Translations under genes and position numbers: made by a program | Notes under the pieces: model-generated | What the model was told of the DNA's origin: nothing | Seen by the model: the letters and a program-made list of their open reading frames with translations, nothing else | Database searches by the model: none | In this document: piece after piece, positions 28,953 through 36,946 of the stretch | How positions within the stretch are numbered: the first letter of the stretch is position 1 | Layout: every line of letters starts with the position of its first letter | NCBI RefSeq assembly: GCF_008704855.1 | Contig: NZ_CP023691.1 | Span: forward strand, 806,001 to 870,000 | Length of the DNA stretch: 64,000 nucleotides | Reading direction: 5' to 3' | Source of the DNA: Streptomyces platensis | Lineage (GTDB): Bacteria; Actinomycetota; Actinomycetes; Streptomycetales; Streptomycetaceae

Positions 28953-30248
28953 TTACTTGGCGGCTTCCGTGGGCTTGCGGAAGCGGGTCAGGACGAGGTG
29001 GGCGATGACGCCGAAGAGGAGGCCCCAGAAGGCGGAGCCGATGCCGAAGAGGGTGAGGCCGGAGGCGGTGGCGAGGAAGGTGATCAGGGCCGCCTCCCGG
29101 TCCTTCTCCTCCTTCACCGCCCCGGTCAGCCCGCCGGCCAGCGCACCGAGCAGGGCGACTCCGGCGACCGCCGCCACCAGTTCCTTGGGGAGGCCCGCGA
29201 AGAGCACCACCAGGGTGGAACCGAAGGCTCCGATCAGGAGGTAGAACGCTCCGCAGGAGACGCCGGCCACATAGCGCCGCCGCGGGTCGCGGTGCGACTC
29301 GGGGCCGGTGCAGATGGCGGCGGTGATGGCCGCGAGGTTGATGGCATGGGAGCCGAAGGGGGCCAGTGCCGTGGACACCAGGCCCGTGGAACCGATCAGC
29401 AGGCGGTCCTTGGGCTGGTAGCCGGAGGCGGTGAGCACGGCCATGCCCGGTGCGTTCTGGGAGGCGAGCGTCGCCAGGATCATCGGCACCGCGATGCCGA
29501 TGAGGGAGGCGAGCGAGAACTCCGGGGTCGTCAGCACCGGCTTGGCCAGCTCGATCCGGTCCAGGTGGATGTCCAGCCGGGAGCTGACCGCACTGGCCGC
29601 GACGCCCGCCGCCAGGGCGACCAGGACGGCGTACCGGGGCAGCCACCGCTTGGCCAGGAGGTAGGCCAGCAGCACCGAACCGGCGATGAGCGGCGCGGTC
29701 TTGAGGGAGGTGAACACCCCGGTGCCGAACGAGAAGAGGATGCCGGCGAGCATCGCGGAGACCACGGCGGTGGGCACCTGCCGCATCAGCCGGCCGAACA
29801 CTCCGGTCAGCCCGACCAGGGTGATCACCAGACCCGTGACGATGAATGCGCCGATGGCCTCCGCGTAGGAGTACGCCCCGAGGCTGGTCACCAGCAGGGC
29901 GGCGCCCGGTGTCGACCAGGCGGTGATCACCGGCATCTTGGTGCGCAGGCTCAGCGCGATACAGGTGAGCCCGCTGCCGATGGAGATGGCCCAGACCCAT
30001 GAGCTGGTCTGAGCGGTGTTCAGATGTCCGGCGGAGGCCGCCGCGAGCACGATGACGAGCGGGCCCGAGTAGGACACGACGACGGCGACGAAGCCCGCCA
30101 GGACCGCGGACAGTGAGGCGTCACGGAACAGGCCGGGCCGGGCCCCCGGTGCCGGGGACCCGTCCGCCGCCGCCGGCTTCGCGCGCTCCGGCGGGGCGGA
30201 CCCCGGCGGAGCGGCGTCGGGGTGGGGCGTGGGTGTCTTGGAACTCAA
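28953..30248 (-). CDS. BenE-family (benzoate/H+ symporter-like) membrane transporter
   Basis: 431 residues, ~11-12 membrane helices after a ~35-residue Pro/Ala-rich cytoplasmic leader. Family features: VLAGFVAVVVSYSGPLVIVLAA near the N-terminus and GSHAINLAAITAAICTGPESH in the middle. It begins with TTG overlapping the TGA of the upstream PLP-enzyme gene, so it is translated as part of the 28953-35286 operon. BenE proteins are annotated as benzoate transporters, but in this context it could export or import an amino-acid-derived product of the Dap operon. The substrate is unknown. Confidence 0.82.
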   Translation of the reverse strand: MSSKTPTPHPDAAPPGSAPPERAKPAAADGSPAPGARPGLFRDASLSAVLAGFVAVVVSYSGPLVIVLAAASAGHLNTAQTSSWVWAISIGSGLTCIALSLRTKMPVITAWSTPGAALLVTSLGAYSYAEAIGAFIVTGLVITLVGLTGVFGRLMRQVPTAVVSAMLAGILFSFGTGVFTSLKTAPLIAGSVLLAYLLAKRWLPRYAVLVALAAGVAASAVSSRLDIHLDRIELAKPVLTTPEFSLASLIGIAVPMILATLASQNAPGMAVLTASGYQPKDRLLIGSTGLVSTALAPFGSHAINLAAITAAICTGPESHRDPRRRYVAGVSCGAFYLLIGAFGSTLVVLFAGLPKELVAAVAGVALLGALAGGLTGAVKEEKDREAALITFLATASGLTLFGIGSAFWGLLFGVIAHLVLTRFRKPTEAAK

Positions 30249-31447
30249 CGGTCTTCCTTCGCGGCCTTTTCCAGGGCCTGTTCGAGGTCGGCGACAAGGT
30301 CTGCGGGGCTTTCCAGGCCTATGGACAGCCGCAGCATGTCCTTCGGCGAGGTACTACCCGGGCCTTCGAAGGTGTAGCGGTGTTCGATCAGACTCTCCAC
30401 ACCGCCCAACGAGGTGGCACGGATGAAGAGTTCGCAGTGGTTCGCGGTGCGCAGCGACTGCTGCCACTCGCCATCGACATGCAGCGAGAGCATGCCGCTG
30501 AAGCCGCCCGTCATCTGCCGGGCGGCGACCGCGTGTCCCGGGTCGGTGGCGAGCCCCGGGTAGGCCACCCGCCGGATCCGGGGGTGCTCGGCGAAGTGCT
30601 CGGCCACGGCCCTCGCGGTCTCCGAGATCTGCCGCATACGGGGGAAGAGCGTCCGTATGCCCCGCATCAGGAGGTAGGTCTCCATGGGGCCGAGTATCGG
30701 GCCGGTCAGCCGGCGGTGCAGCCGCAGTCGCTCCCAGATCTCGTCCCGGGCCTCACTGCTCCCCGGCGCCTTGACGAGGAGTCCGGCGACGACATCGGTG
30801 TGACCGTTGAGGTACTTGGTGCCCGAATGCATGATCAGGTCCGCGCCGAGTGCGAACGGCTGGGAGTGCACCGGGGTGGGAACGGTGTTGTCGACGCCGA
30901 ACAGGGCACCGGCCCGGTGGGCGATCTCGCCGACGGCGGCGATATCGGTCACCGTCCAGGTGGGGTTCGCCGGGGACTCCGCCCACACCAGCGCGGTCGG
31001 GGCGGCGGTCACCGCGGCGGTCACCGCGTCCAGATCGTTCATGGGCGCCTGGACGACCTCCAGGCCGCGCTGGGTGCCGAACTCCCGCAGCCACTTGGTG
31101 AGACCGAAGTACATGGTCTCCGGGACCACGACCCGCGCACCGGACGGCAGCACCTGGAAGACGGCGGTGGCGGCGGCCATGCCGGACGAGAAGACCAGCG
31201 CGTCCGAGCCGCCCTCCAGGCCCGCCACCACCTGCTCGACCTGCTCGTACCCCGGTGTGCCCTGGTCGCGCAGATACGCCAGGCCGGCCGGCGCCCGGTA
31301 CTCGCTGTCGCGCGCGAAGGTCGCGCCCAGCCCGATCGGGGGCGGCACCATGCCGGTGGTCGGACAGCGCCAGCCGTCGCCCTGCGCGGCGCGCGTCTCG
31401 GGCCGGTACTCCTGCGTCCAGGGGGTGAAGGTCTCGCTGTTGTTCAT
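30245..31447 (-). CDS. Cystathionine gamma-synthase/lyase family PLP enzyme
   Basis: 400 residues, PLP fold type I. Residues FSSGMAAATAVF (~86-97), aspartate D186 in FGVDNT, and the Schiff-base lysine K211 in HSGTKYLNGHTD are the family hallmarks; length fits. These enzymes do gamma- or beta-elimination/replacement on activated homoserine or cysteine derivatives. Here, in a tight operon with SbnA/SbnB homologues and a flavoprotein, it may attach a C4 unit to Dap or release an amine. It overlaps both neighbours (ATGA with the flavoprotein gene, TTGA with the transporter gene). Confidence 0.85.
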   Translation of the reverse strand: MNNSETFTPWTQEYRPETRAAQGDGWRCPTTGMVPPPIGLGATFARDSEYRAPAGLAYLRDQGTPGYEQVEQVVAGLEGGSDALVFSSGMAAATAVFQVLPSGARVVVPETMYFGLTKWLREFGTQRGLEVVQAPMNDLDAVTAAVTAAPTALVWAESPANPTWTVTDIAAVGEIAHRAGALFGVDNTVPTPVHSQPFALGADLIMHSGTKYLNGHTDVVAGLLVKAPGSSEARDEIWERLRLHRRLTGPILGPMETYLLMRGIRTLFPRMRQISETARAVAEHFAEHPRIRRVAYPGLATDPGHAVAARQMTGGFSGMLSLHVDGEWQQSLRTANHCELFIRATSLGGVESLIEHRYTFEGPGSTSPKDMLRLSIGLESPADLVADLEQALEKAAKEDR

Positions 31448-33297
31448 CGCTTCCTCGTAATCAGTGACGGCAGAGCGGTGCTCAGGGCAAGTTCCGCGTC
31501 CAGCAGCGCACGGGAGGGCGCGCCGGGAGAGGGCACATAGTGGTTGTAGTAGCTGGATCCCTCGGTGTGCGGTCCGAGGAAGAACAGGCGCGGCTGCGGG
31601 GTGCCGGTGCGGTCGATCCCCCGGCCCTCCCGGGTGACCTCCAGCCCGTGCACCGTCGTGCCGCGGTGCGCGAGGGTACGGACGCGGCCGGCGGCGACGA
31701 GCGTGCCGAGCAGCGTCCCGGGCGTCCGGTCGGCGCTCGGCTCGGCCACATGCGCCTGCACCACGTGGTCGGCCTCCATCCGCAACGGCTCGGCCAGGCA
31801 GGTGGATTCCAGCCGCCAGGGCCCCTGACCGGCCGGTGCGACGATCTTCGGCTGCGGGCCGGGGCCGAGCCGGACGATCCCCGCGTCGATCAGCGAGAGC
31901 AGCTCCGCCGACCGGTCCAGCTGCGGGCCGATCACCTGCCGGTTCACCGTCGCGGCGAACTCCCCGAAGAAGGTGGCCAGGGACGCGTCGTCGACGCCCG
32001 GCGGGTCGATGACCGCACGCAGCACATCGCGGTGGTCACGGAGCACCTCCAGGGCTTCCTTGAGCGGACTCACCCCGAGGCCGTCGCGGGCCTCGGCCAG
32101 GTCGGCGGCGACCTCCGCGGTGAACCAGTCGCGGTAGGCGGCGTACCCCGTCCACTGCCGGTCGGAGAGGTTCGCGGACAGGAGCCCGGGCACCGGGGTG
32201 GTGCCGAACCGGGTGCGCAGCTCATCGCGCAGGGTTTCGTGGCCGGACCGGGCGCAGCGCCGGGCCATCTCCAGGCCCGCATCCGTGGCGTCGCCCATCT
32301 CCCGGCCCAACAGGACGCGGTAGTAGGCGAGTTCCATCTCGGCCTCGATGAGCGGCAGCACCTCGGCGGTGAAGTCGATCCGCCGGTCGGGCCGCCTCTC
32401 GCGGAGCGCGTCGAGGTGTTCCGTGGTCAGTGCCAGTGGAGCGAAGCGCATCCGTCCCGGGTGGAGACGCGGGCGGCTGCGCGAGGGCATCCCGGAGCGG
32501 TTGGTGAGCACGATCAACGGCTCCCGCCCACTGGGCAGATAGCGCATCCCCCGCGCGCTCGTCGTATGCGTGCCGCCGCGGCCGAGGGTCAGGGTGGCGA
32601 GGACGTCCATGGCCGTCAGCCCCATGCCGAGGACGGCGACCCGTTCGCCCGGTCCGATGCTGTCGAGCGCCTCGGGCAGCGGATAGGGGCGGGTGACCAG
32701 CCGCGGGTCGGGAGCGGGTTCCGCGGGGGCGTAGAGCGAGTGGTGCCCGACGGTGACGAACACGGAGTCGGCGTCGATCCGGGTGCCGTCGGCGAGGACG
32801 ACCGTCTCGGTGTCCGACGCTCCGGGCAGGATGTCGACGGCCGTCGTACGGTGCTCCCGCAGGGTGAGGCTTCCGGGCGCCGCGGCGGTGATCTCCGCCG
32901 CCGCCCAGGTGAGGTACTCGCTCAGCAGCCTGCGCGGCAGGAAGTCGTTGGGCTGGATCTCCCGCCCCTCCCCCGCGCGCACGGTGTAGCCGTCGTCCGC
33001 CAGCCGCAGGTCCCGGTCCCGGCACCAGGCGTGCAGTGAGGGGCCGGAGACCGGTACCGGGCCGTCGACCATCCGGTCGTCGGCGAAGGCCGAGAGCTGT
33101 GCGCAGACGGTGTTGAGCAGCAGATGGTCGGGCTGGCCGGGCAGATGGAAACCGGCGCCCAAGGGCTGCGGGTCGATGAGGTGGACGGTGAGCGGGGCCG
33201 GCTGCGCCAGGCAGTGCGCGACGAGCCGCTCGAAGACGCCCAGCCCCCGCGATCCGGCGCCCACGATCGCGACGGAGAGGGGTCTGTGATTCACCAC
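31444..33297 (-). CDS. FAD/NAD(P)-binding protein (NAD_binding_9 type), function unknown
   Basis: 617 residues from GTG 33297. N-terminal FAD motif SVAIVGAGSRGLGVFERL; a GAGFHLPGQPDHLLLNTV segment typical of the NAD_binding_9 group; second dinucleotide site VAVLGMGLTAMDVLATL at ~215. The group is related to N-hydroxylating flavin monooxygenases, and some actinobacterial relatives oxidise amino groups; N-oxidation of Dap is one possible role here, an inference only. Overlaps the sbnB-like stop (GTGGTGA) and the PLP-enzyme start, so it is firmly part of the operon. Confidence 0.75.
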   Translation of the reverse strand: MVNHRPLSVAIVGAGSRGLGVFERLVAHCLAQPAPLTVHLIDPQPLGAGFHLPGQPDHLLLNTVCAQLSAFADDRMVDGPVPVSGPSLHAWCRDRDLRLADDGYTVRAGEGREIQPNDFLPRRLLSEYLTWAAAEITAAAPGSLTLREHRTTAVDILPGASDTETVVLADGTRIDADSVFVTVGHHSLYAPAEPAPDPRLVTRPYPLPEALDSIGPGERVAVLGMGLTAMDVLATLTLGRGGTHTTSARGMRYLPSGREPLIVLTNRSGMPSRSRPRLHPGRMRFAPLALTTEHLDALRERRPDRRIDFTAEVLPLIEAEMELAYYRVLLGREMGDATDAGLEMARRCARSGHETLRDELRTRFGTTPVPGLLSANLSDRQWTGYAAYRDWFTAEVAADLAEARDGLGVSPLKEALEVLRDHRDVLRAVIDPPGVDDASLATFFGEFAATVNRQVIGPQLDRSAELLSLIDAGIVRLGPGPQPKIVAPAGQGPWRLESTCLAEPLRMEADHVVQAHVAEPSADRTPGTLLGTLVAAGRVRTLAHRGTTVHGLEVTREGRGIDRTGTPQPRLFFLGPHTEGSSYYNHYVPSPGAPSRALLDAELALSTALPSLITRKR

Positions 33298-34292
33298 CGG
33301 CGCGTCTCCCCGAAGAAGTTGGGCACCTCGATGGTGCTGCCGTCCTTGCGGGCCTCACCGAGGACGAACGCCCCCACCGCGAGGTCCAGCACACCGAGCC
33401 CGAACGGCGAGAAGATCACCGGGCGGTCCGCGGCGGGCGTCACCTCCCCGTTCAGCACTCCGGCGAGGGTGCCGGTCACGAACTCGCGGGAGCCGGACAG
33501 CTGCTCGGCGAGGTGGGGTGAGGTCTGGGCCTTCAGACAGTGCTCGACGTCGTCGAAGATGTTGTCCGCGCCCAGGACCACCTCAGGGGCGAGGTCACGC
33601 AGGGAGATGTTGAGCACGAGCTGGCCGGGCTTGAACGGTGTGCTGACGTAGGGCTTCAGCGCGGTCGTGGCGAACACGACGGTGTCGGCCCCCAGCGCTT
33701 CGTCGAGGTCGGCGGTGAAGGTGGCCGGGCGGTTCTGGGTGGTGCGCACATGGTCGGCCAGCGCCTGCCCGGAGGCCTCGTCGAGGTCGTGGACGAGATA
33801 GGCGTCCGGGGCGCAGCCCGCGACGTTCAGGTAGTCGCAGATGTTGCGGGCGATGACGCCGCCGCCCACGACGGCGATACGGGTCCCCGCGAAGCCGTCC
33901 GGGCGGAGCGCGGTCGCCGCGACGGCCGCGGAGGCTGCGGTGCGCGCCGCGCTGATGTTGGCGGCTTCGAGGCAGGCGATCGGGTAGCCGGTCTCGTAGT
34001 CGTTCAGGAGCAGCACGGCCGAGGCGCGCGGGTTGCCGTGGCGGGTGTTGCCCGGGAAGCTCGCGATCCACTTGATGCCGGCGAGCTGGACATCGGCGCC
34101 CAGGAAGGCCGGCAGCGCGATGATCCGGGAATCCGGCTTCTCCGGAAAGCGGAGGAAGTAGCTGTCGGGGTTGACGGAGTCCCCGGCCTCGTGCGCCCGG
34201 TAGGCGCTGCTGACAATGCCGAGCACATCTCCGCGCTTGTCGTGCAGAACTTGACGGACCGTTTCCCCGGCCACGATCTCAAAGTTGAACAT
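33291..34292 (-). CDS. sbnB: SbnB-like dehydrogenase (Dap biosynthesis), copy 2
   Basis: 333 residues from ATG 34292, close to staphylococcal SbnB (~336). Features parallel copy 1: SVNPDSYFLRFPEKPDSRIIALPAFLG in shortened form, WIASFPGNTRHGNPRASAVLLL, Rossmann GGGVIARNICDYL, and FSPFGLGVLDLAVG near the end. It lacks the Pro-rich leader of copy 1. Located 16 bp after the sbnA-like gene. The product pair should yield L-2,3-diaminopropionate for this operon independently of the 10.6-12.8 kb copy. Confidence 0.88.
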   Translation of the reverse strand: MFNFEIVAGETVRQVLHDKRGDVLGIVSSAYRAHEAGDSVNPDSYFLRFPEKPDSRIIALPAFLGADVQLAGIKWIASFPGNTRHGNPRASAVLLLNDYETGYPIACLEAANISAARTAASAAVAATALRPDGFAGTRIAVVGGGVIARNICDYLNVAGCAPDAYLVHDLDEASGQALADHVRTTQNRPATFTADLDEALGADTVVFATTALKPYVSTPFKPGQLVLNISLRDLAPEVVLGADNIFDDVEHCLKAQTSPHLAEQLSGSREFVTGTLAGVLNGEVTPAADRPVIFSPFGLGVLDLAVGAFVLGEARKDGSTIEVPNFFGETRRW

Positions 34293-34308
34293 CAGGAATT
34301 CCCCCCAC

Positions 34309-35286
34309 TCAGGCCGGCGCCTGAGATATTTTTTTGTTGCCGACGTTCTCCGGCCAGCGCTCCGCCACCCAGTCGTCGTTGTAGATGGTCTCCAGATAGC
34401 GGTCCCCGAAGTCGGGCGAAATGGCCACCACGACACTTCCGTCCGGGATTTCCTTCGCGGCATCCTGCACGGCACACAGCACCGTGCCGGACGAGCCCCC
34501 CAGCAGCAACCCGCGTTCTTCGGCCAGCGTCCGGCACATGTCCACAGCAGCCGACTCGGAAATGAGCACGACCTCGTCGATATTCCCGGTGTCCAGAATT
34601 TCCGGCCGCCGGCTCGTCCCCAGGCCGGGAATGTGGCGGCGGGCGGCGGGCCCGCCGAAGGTCACGGAGCCCTCGGCGTCCACCGCGATGATCCGGGTGG
34701 CGGGGCTGTGGCGGCGCAGGTACTCCGCGCAGCCCATCAGGGTGCCCGTCGTTCCGGCCCCGATGAAGGCGTAGTCGATATGGCCGAGCTCCTGGAGGAG
34801 CGCACGGCCCGTGCGGTCCCGGTGGGCCTGCGGCCCGGCCGGGTTGGCGTACTGGTTCAGCCAGCACAGGTCGGGGTCGCGGCGCAGCCGCTCGCCGATG
34901 TAGTCGATACGCGACTGGAGAAAGCCGCCGTGGACGTCCCTGACGTCGATGACCACCACATCGGCGCCGAGGACCTCCATCAGACGCCGCGACTGGGCGG
35001 TGGCGTTGGGGTCCGTGACACAGGTGAGTTGGTAGCCCTTCGCCGCGCACACCATCGCCAGGGCGACGCCGAGGTTGCCCGACGTCGATTCGATCAGCCG
35101 GGTCCGCGGGAAGCAGCGCCCGGAATCCTCGGCCGCCGCGACCAGCGCGACGGCCGTTTTGAGTTTTACCGAACCGGCAGGATTGAGGCCTTCCAGTTTA
35201 AGGAAGACTGAACTGCCGGGAACTAATTGGTCAAGCCGGATGAAGAGATCATCCAGTACGAGATCATAAACTTCTTCCGCTATCAC
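34309..35286 (-). CDS. sbnA: SbnA-like Dap synthase (O-phosphoserine + glutamate), copy 2
   Basis: 325 residues if GTG 35286 is the start, giving the standard SbnA length; a TTG at 35319 would add 11 residues. No good ribosome site precedes either, so the start is uncertain. PLP lysine K41 (NPAGSVKLKTA), ESTSGNLGVALA and GAGTTGTLMGC match copy 1 position for position, but the C-terminus is short, without the Arg-rich tail. First gene of a five-gene operon (sbnA, sbnB, flavoprotein, CGS-like, BenE-like). The 5' end and upstream 375 bp are less GC-rich than the rest of the window. Confidence 0.85.
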   Translation of the reverse strand: MIAEEVYDLVLDDLFIRLDQLVPGSSVFLKLEGLNPAGSVKLKTAVALVAAAEDSGRCFPRTRLIESTSGNLGVALAMVCAAKGYQLTCVTDPNATAQSRRLMEVLGADVVVIDVRDVHGGFLQSRIDYIGERLRRDPDLCWLNQYANPAGPQAHRDRTGRALLQELGHIDYAFIGAGTTGTLMGCAEYLRRHSPATRIIAVDAEGSVTFGGPAARRHIPGLGTSRRPEILDTGNIDEVVLISESAAVDMCRTLAEERGLLLGGSSGTVLCAVQDAAKEIPDGSVVVAISPDFGDRYLETIYNDDWVAERWPENVGNKKISQAPA

Positions 35287-35312
35287 CAGAATCCAAACCG
35301 TTGAATATGGGC

Positions 35313-35331
35313 AGCGCAAAACAATTGCGCT
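35313..35331. promoter_or_regulatory. AGCGCAA-N5-TTGCGCT palindrome before the sbnA-like gene
   Basis: Perfect 7-bp arms around AACAA, 27-45 bp upstream of GTG 35286 and overlapping the alternative TTG start. Placement suits a repressor site over the promoter or leader of the second Dap operon. Confidence 0.55.
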
Positions 35332-35476
35332 CGCCGAAGCGAGGAGCCCACGGGCTTGTTGGTCGGCGCACGGGTCAGGTGCGCGCTACGCAGAAGGGAC
35401 TCTTCCCCCGTCCCCCGTTGTCACAAATCCCCCATTCGCGATGCGACAGAACAATCCTGCCATCACGCAAGGCCGA

Positions 35477-35491
35477 TGACAATGATTATAT
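35477..35491. promoter_or_regulatory. Zur-box-like 15-mer, weak candidate
   Basis: TGACAATGATTATAT matches 11 of 15 positions of the Streptomyces Zur consensus as I remember it (TGAAAATGATTTTCA). It is ~190 bp upstream of the sbnA-like start, rather far, so the call is weak. Confidence 0.25.
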
Positions 35492-35612
35492 GGAAAACAA
35501 AAACGTTGAATCGTGAAATGTGGCTTGATCCCGCCCCATGACAACGCCCCTGACCAGCCATTACCTCCGGTGACGCGACAGGGTGAACGTCGGCCGCCCC
35601 CGGACAGACGGC

Positions 35613-35638
35613 GGGCCCGGGATCAGGACCCCGGGCCC
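35613..35638 (-). terminator. Terminator hairpin after the secreted repeat protein gene
   Basis: GGGCCCGGG (35613-35621) and CCCGGGCCC (35630-35638) around an 8-nt loop, 24 bp downstream of the stop of 35662-36057. Confidence 0.65.
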
Positions 35639-35661
35639 ACCACGCGCCATCTGAACGGGTA

Positions 35662-36057
35662 TCAGAGCAGGCCGAGGAGACCGAGGTTGAGCAGGCCGTT
35701 CCTGCCCAGGCCGTAGCCATCGCGGTCGCGGTCACGGTCGTAGCGGTCCCGGTCGCGGCCGTAGCCGTAGCCGTCGCGGTCGTAGCGGTCGTAGCCGCCG
35801 TCGCGGCCGTAGCCGTCGCGGCGGTCACGGCCGAAGCCGTCATAGCCGTCGTGGCCACGCTGCCCGACGCGGCCGTGGTGGCGGTCGTGCTGCTGGTTGC
35901 CGGGGTGGCCCTTCTCGCAGCGGTGCGAGGCGCAGTTGGCGGCCTGGGTGCCGCTGGGGGGCGTGGTCGCGGCGGTGGCGGCGCCTGCCGTCGGCACCAC
36001 GAGGGCAGCCGCGGTCAGGCCGGCCACTGCAAGGCCGCGCGGGATCGAACGGAGCAT
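35662..36057 (-). CDS. Small secreted protein with Asp/Arg/Gly/Tyr-rich repeats
   Basis: 131 residues from ATG 36057, with GAAGGTGG upstream. A Sec signal peptide (~1-33, LAVAGLTAAALVVPTAGAATA) is followed by two cysteines (NCASHRCEKG), a His/Gly stretch, then ~50 residues of irregular R-D-G-Y repeats (RDRRDGYGRDGGYDRYDRDG) and a hydrophobic GLLNLGLLGLL end. The DNA shows matching tandem 6-15-bp repeats at ~35710-35840. No enzyme domain; probably an exported disordered protein, perhaps surface-bound through the hydrophobic tail. Not related to its neighbours in any visible way. Confidence 0.75.
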   Translation of the reverse strand: MLRSIPRGLAVAGLTAAALVVPTAGAATAATTPPSGTQAANCASHRCEKGHPGNQQHDRHHGRVGQRGHDGYDGFGRDRRDGYGRDGGYDRYDRDGYGYGRDRDRYDRDRDRDGYGLGRNGLLNLGLLGLL

Positions 36058-36203
36058 GTTTCCACCTTCACTCGACTCAGCAGAAAATGAATATTTCCTG
36101 CAAAGACGACGATAAGCGGGCATTTGTCCACTGACTTGCGACCCGCCGCAGAGTCACTGGAACGCAGCACGCAGGGCAAGGAACCACGCCGTGACCCGGC
36201 CGC

Positions 36204-36833
36204 TCACTCCGGATTCCCGGCGCTTCCCCCGTCGGCCGACCCGTCCTTCGGGAGGTTCTCCAGCAGGTTCCCCAGGGCGCCCGCGACGAGTGCGCAGACC
36301 GTGTCGGGGTCCGCACTCGCCAGCGGTTCCTTGGCGACGACCACTCGCATCAAGCCAATTCCCAGCAGCCACGACAGCGCCAGATCCGCCCGCAGACTGC
36401 CGGTGTCGGACTCCGAGAGCGTGCCGAGGACCTCCGCGTACTCCTCCCCCAGCCCGCGCAGCGCCTCCGCGATCTCGTCGCTGCCGCCGATGGAGCGCAG
36501 GCACACCTCCAGCGAGCGGTCGGCCCCCGCTCCGCCGCCGCCGGCCAGCATGCCGCGCAGCGCGACCTCGAACAGCCGCTCGGGGGGCGTGCTGCGCAGC
36601 TGCTCCTGCCCGCCACGCGCCATCACCTCTCCGAACAGGGCCTTCTTCGATCCGAAGTAGCGGAACAGCAGGGCCTGGTTGGCCCCGGCGCGGGAGGCGA
36701 TGTCGCGCACCGTCGCCCGTTCGTAGCCGCGCTCGGCGAACAGCTCCGAGGCGGCATCGAGCAACCGCAGCCGGGTGCCCTGCGCGTCCCGCCGGGATGC
36801 GTTCGCCGTGCCGTCCTGCGGGGTCTTCGCCAT
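36204..36833 (-). CDS. TetR-family repressor of the P450/ferredoxin operon
   Basis: 209 residues from ATG 36833 (AGGAGC with good spacing; a GTG two codons earlier would overlap that site). TetR helix-turn-helix at ~20-65 (LLDAASELFAERGYERATVRDIASRAGANQALLFRYFGSKKALF), the rest a ligand-binding domain. Divergent from the P450 at 36947, with a clear palindrome at 36916-36931 that overlaps the P450 promoter region. Confidence 0.87.
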   Translation of the reverse strand: MAKTPQDGTANASRRDAQGTRLRLLDAASELFAERGYERATVRDIASRAGANQALLFRYFGSKKALFGEVMARGGQEQLRSTPPERLFEVALRGMLAGGGGAGADRSLEVCLRSIGGSDEIAEALRGLGEEYAEVLGTLSESDTGSLRADLALSWLLGIGLMRVVVAKEPLASADPDTVCALVAGALGNLLENLPKDGSADGGSAGNPE

Positions 36834-36915
36834 CGCCACGCTCCTCTTCGTCGGACCGTCACGAAGACGGCCACAATGCGTCGTTGACCGCCTCCGGGGG
36901 GCGGCTTACCGTGAT

Positions 36916-36931
36916 GTAAGCAGGTGCTTAC
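36916..36931. promoter_or_regulatory. TetR operator in the divergent P450 promoter
   Basis: GTAAGCAGGTGCTTAC: 7-bp arms GTAAGCA/TGCTTAC around two bases, 16 bp before the TTG start of the P450 and 83 bp before the TetR start. Matches the shape of known TetR-family sites in front of P450 operons. Confidence 0.7.
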
Positions 36932-36946
36932 ACAAGGGAGGTCGCC

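Larger units (their letters stand above)
35287..35661. other. 375-bp AT-richer intergenic region upstream of the second Dap operon
   Basis: No credible gene. It holds a 19-bp palindrome (35313-35331), a Zur-box-like 15-mer (35477-35491), an A-rich stretch at ~35491-35510, and the terminator of the next minus-strand gene (35613-35638). Confidence 0.65.

Noticed and set aside
28953..30248. Benzoate catabolic locus suggested by the BenE family name
   Set aside because: No benzoate dioxygenase or catechol genes in the window, and the gene is translationally coupled to amino-acid enzymes.
35700..35850. Short tandem repeats that look at first like a CRISPR or satellite
   Set aside because: Unit length is 6-15 bp with imperfect copies, no spacers, and the pattern is explained by RDGY codons of the secreted protein gene.
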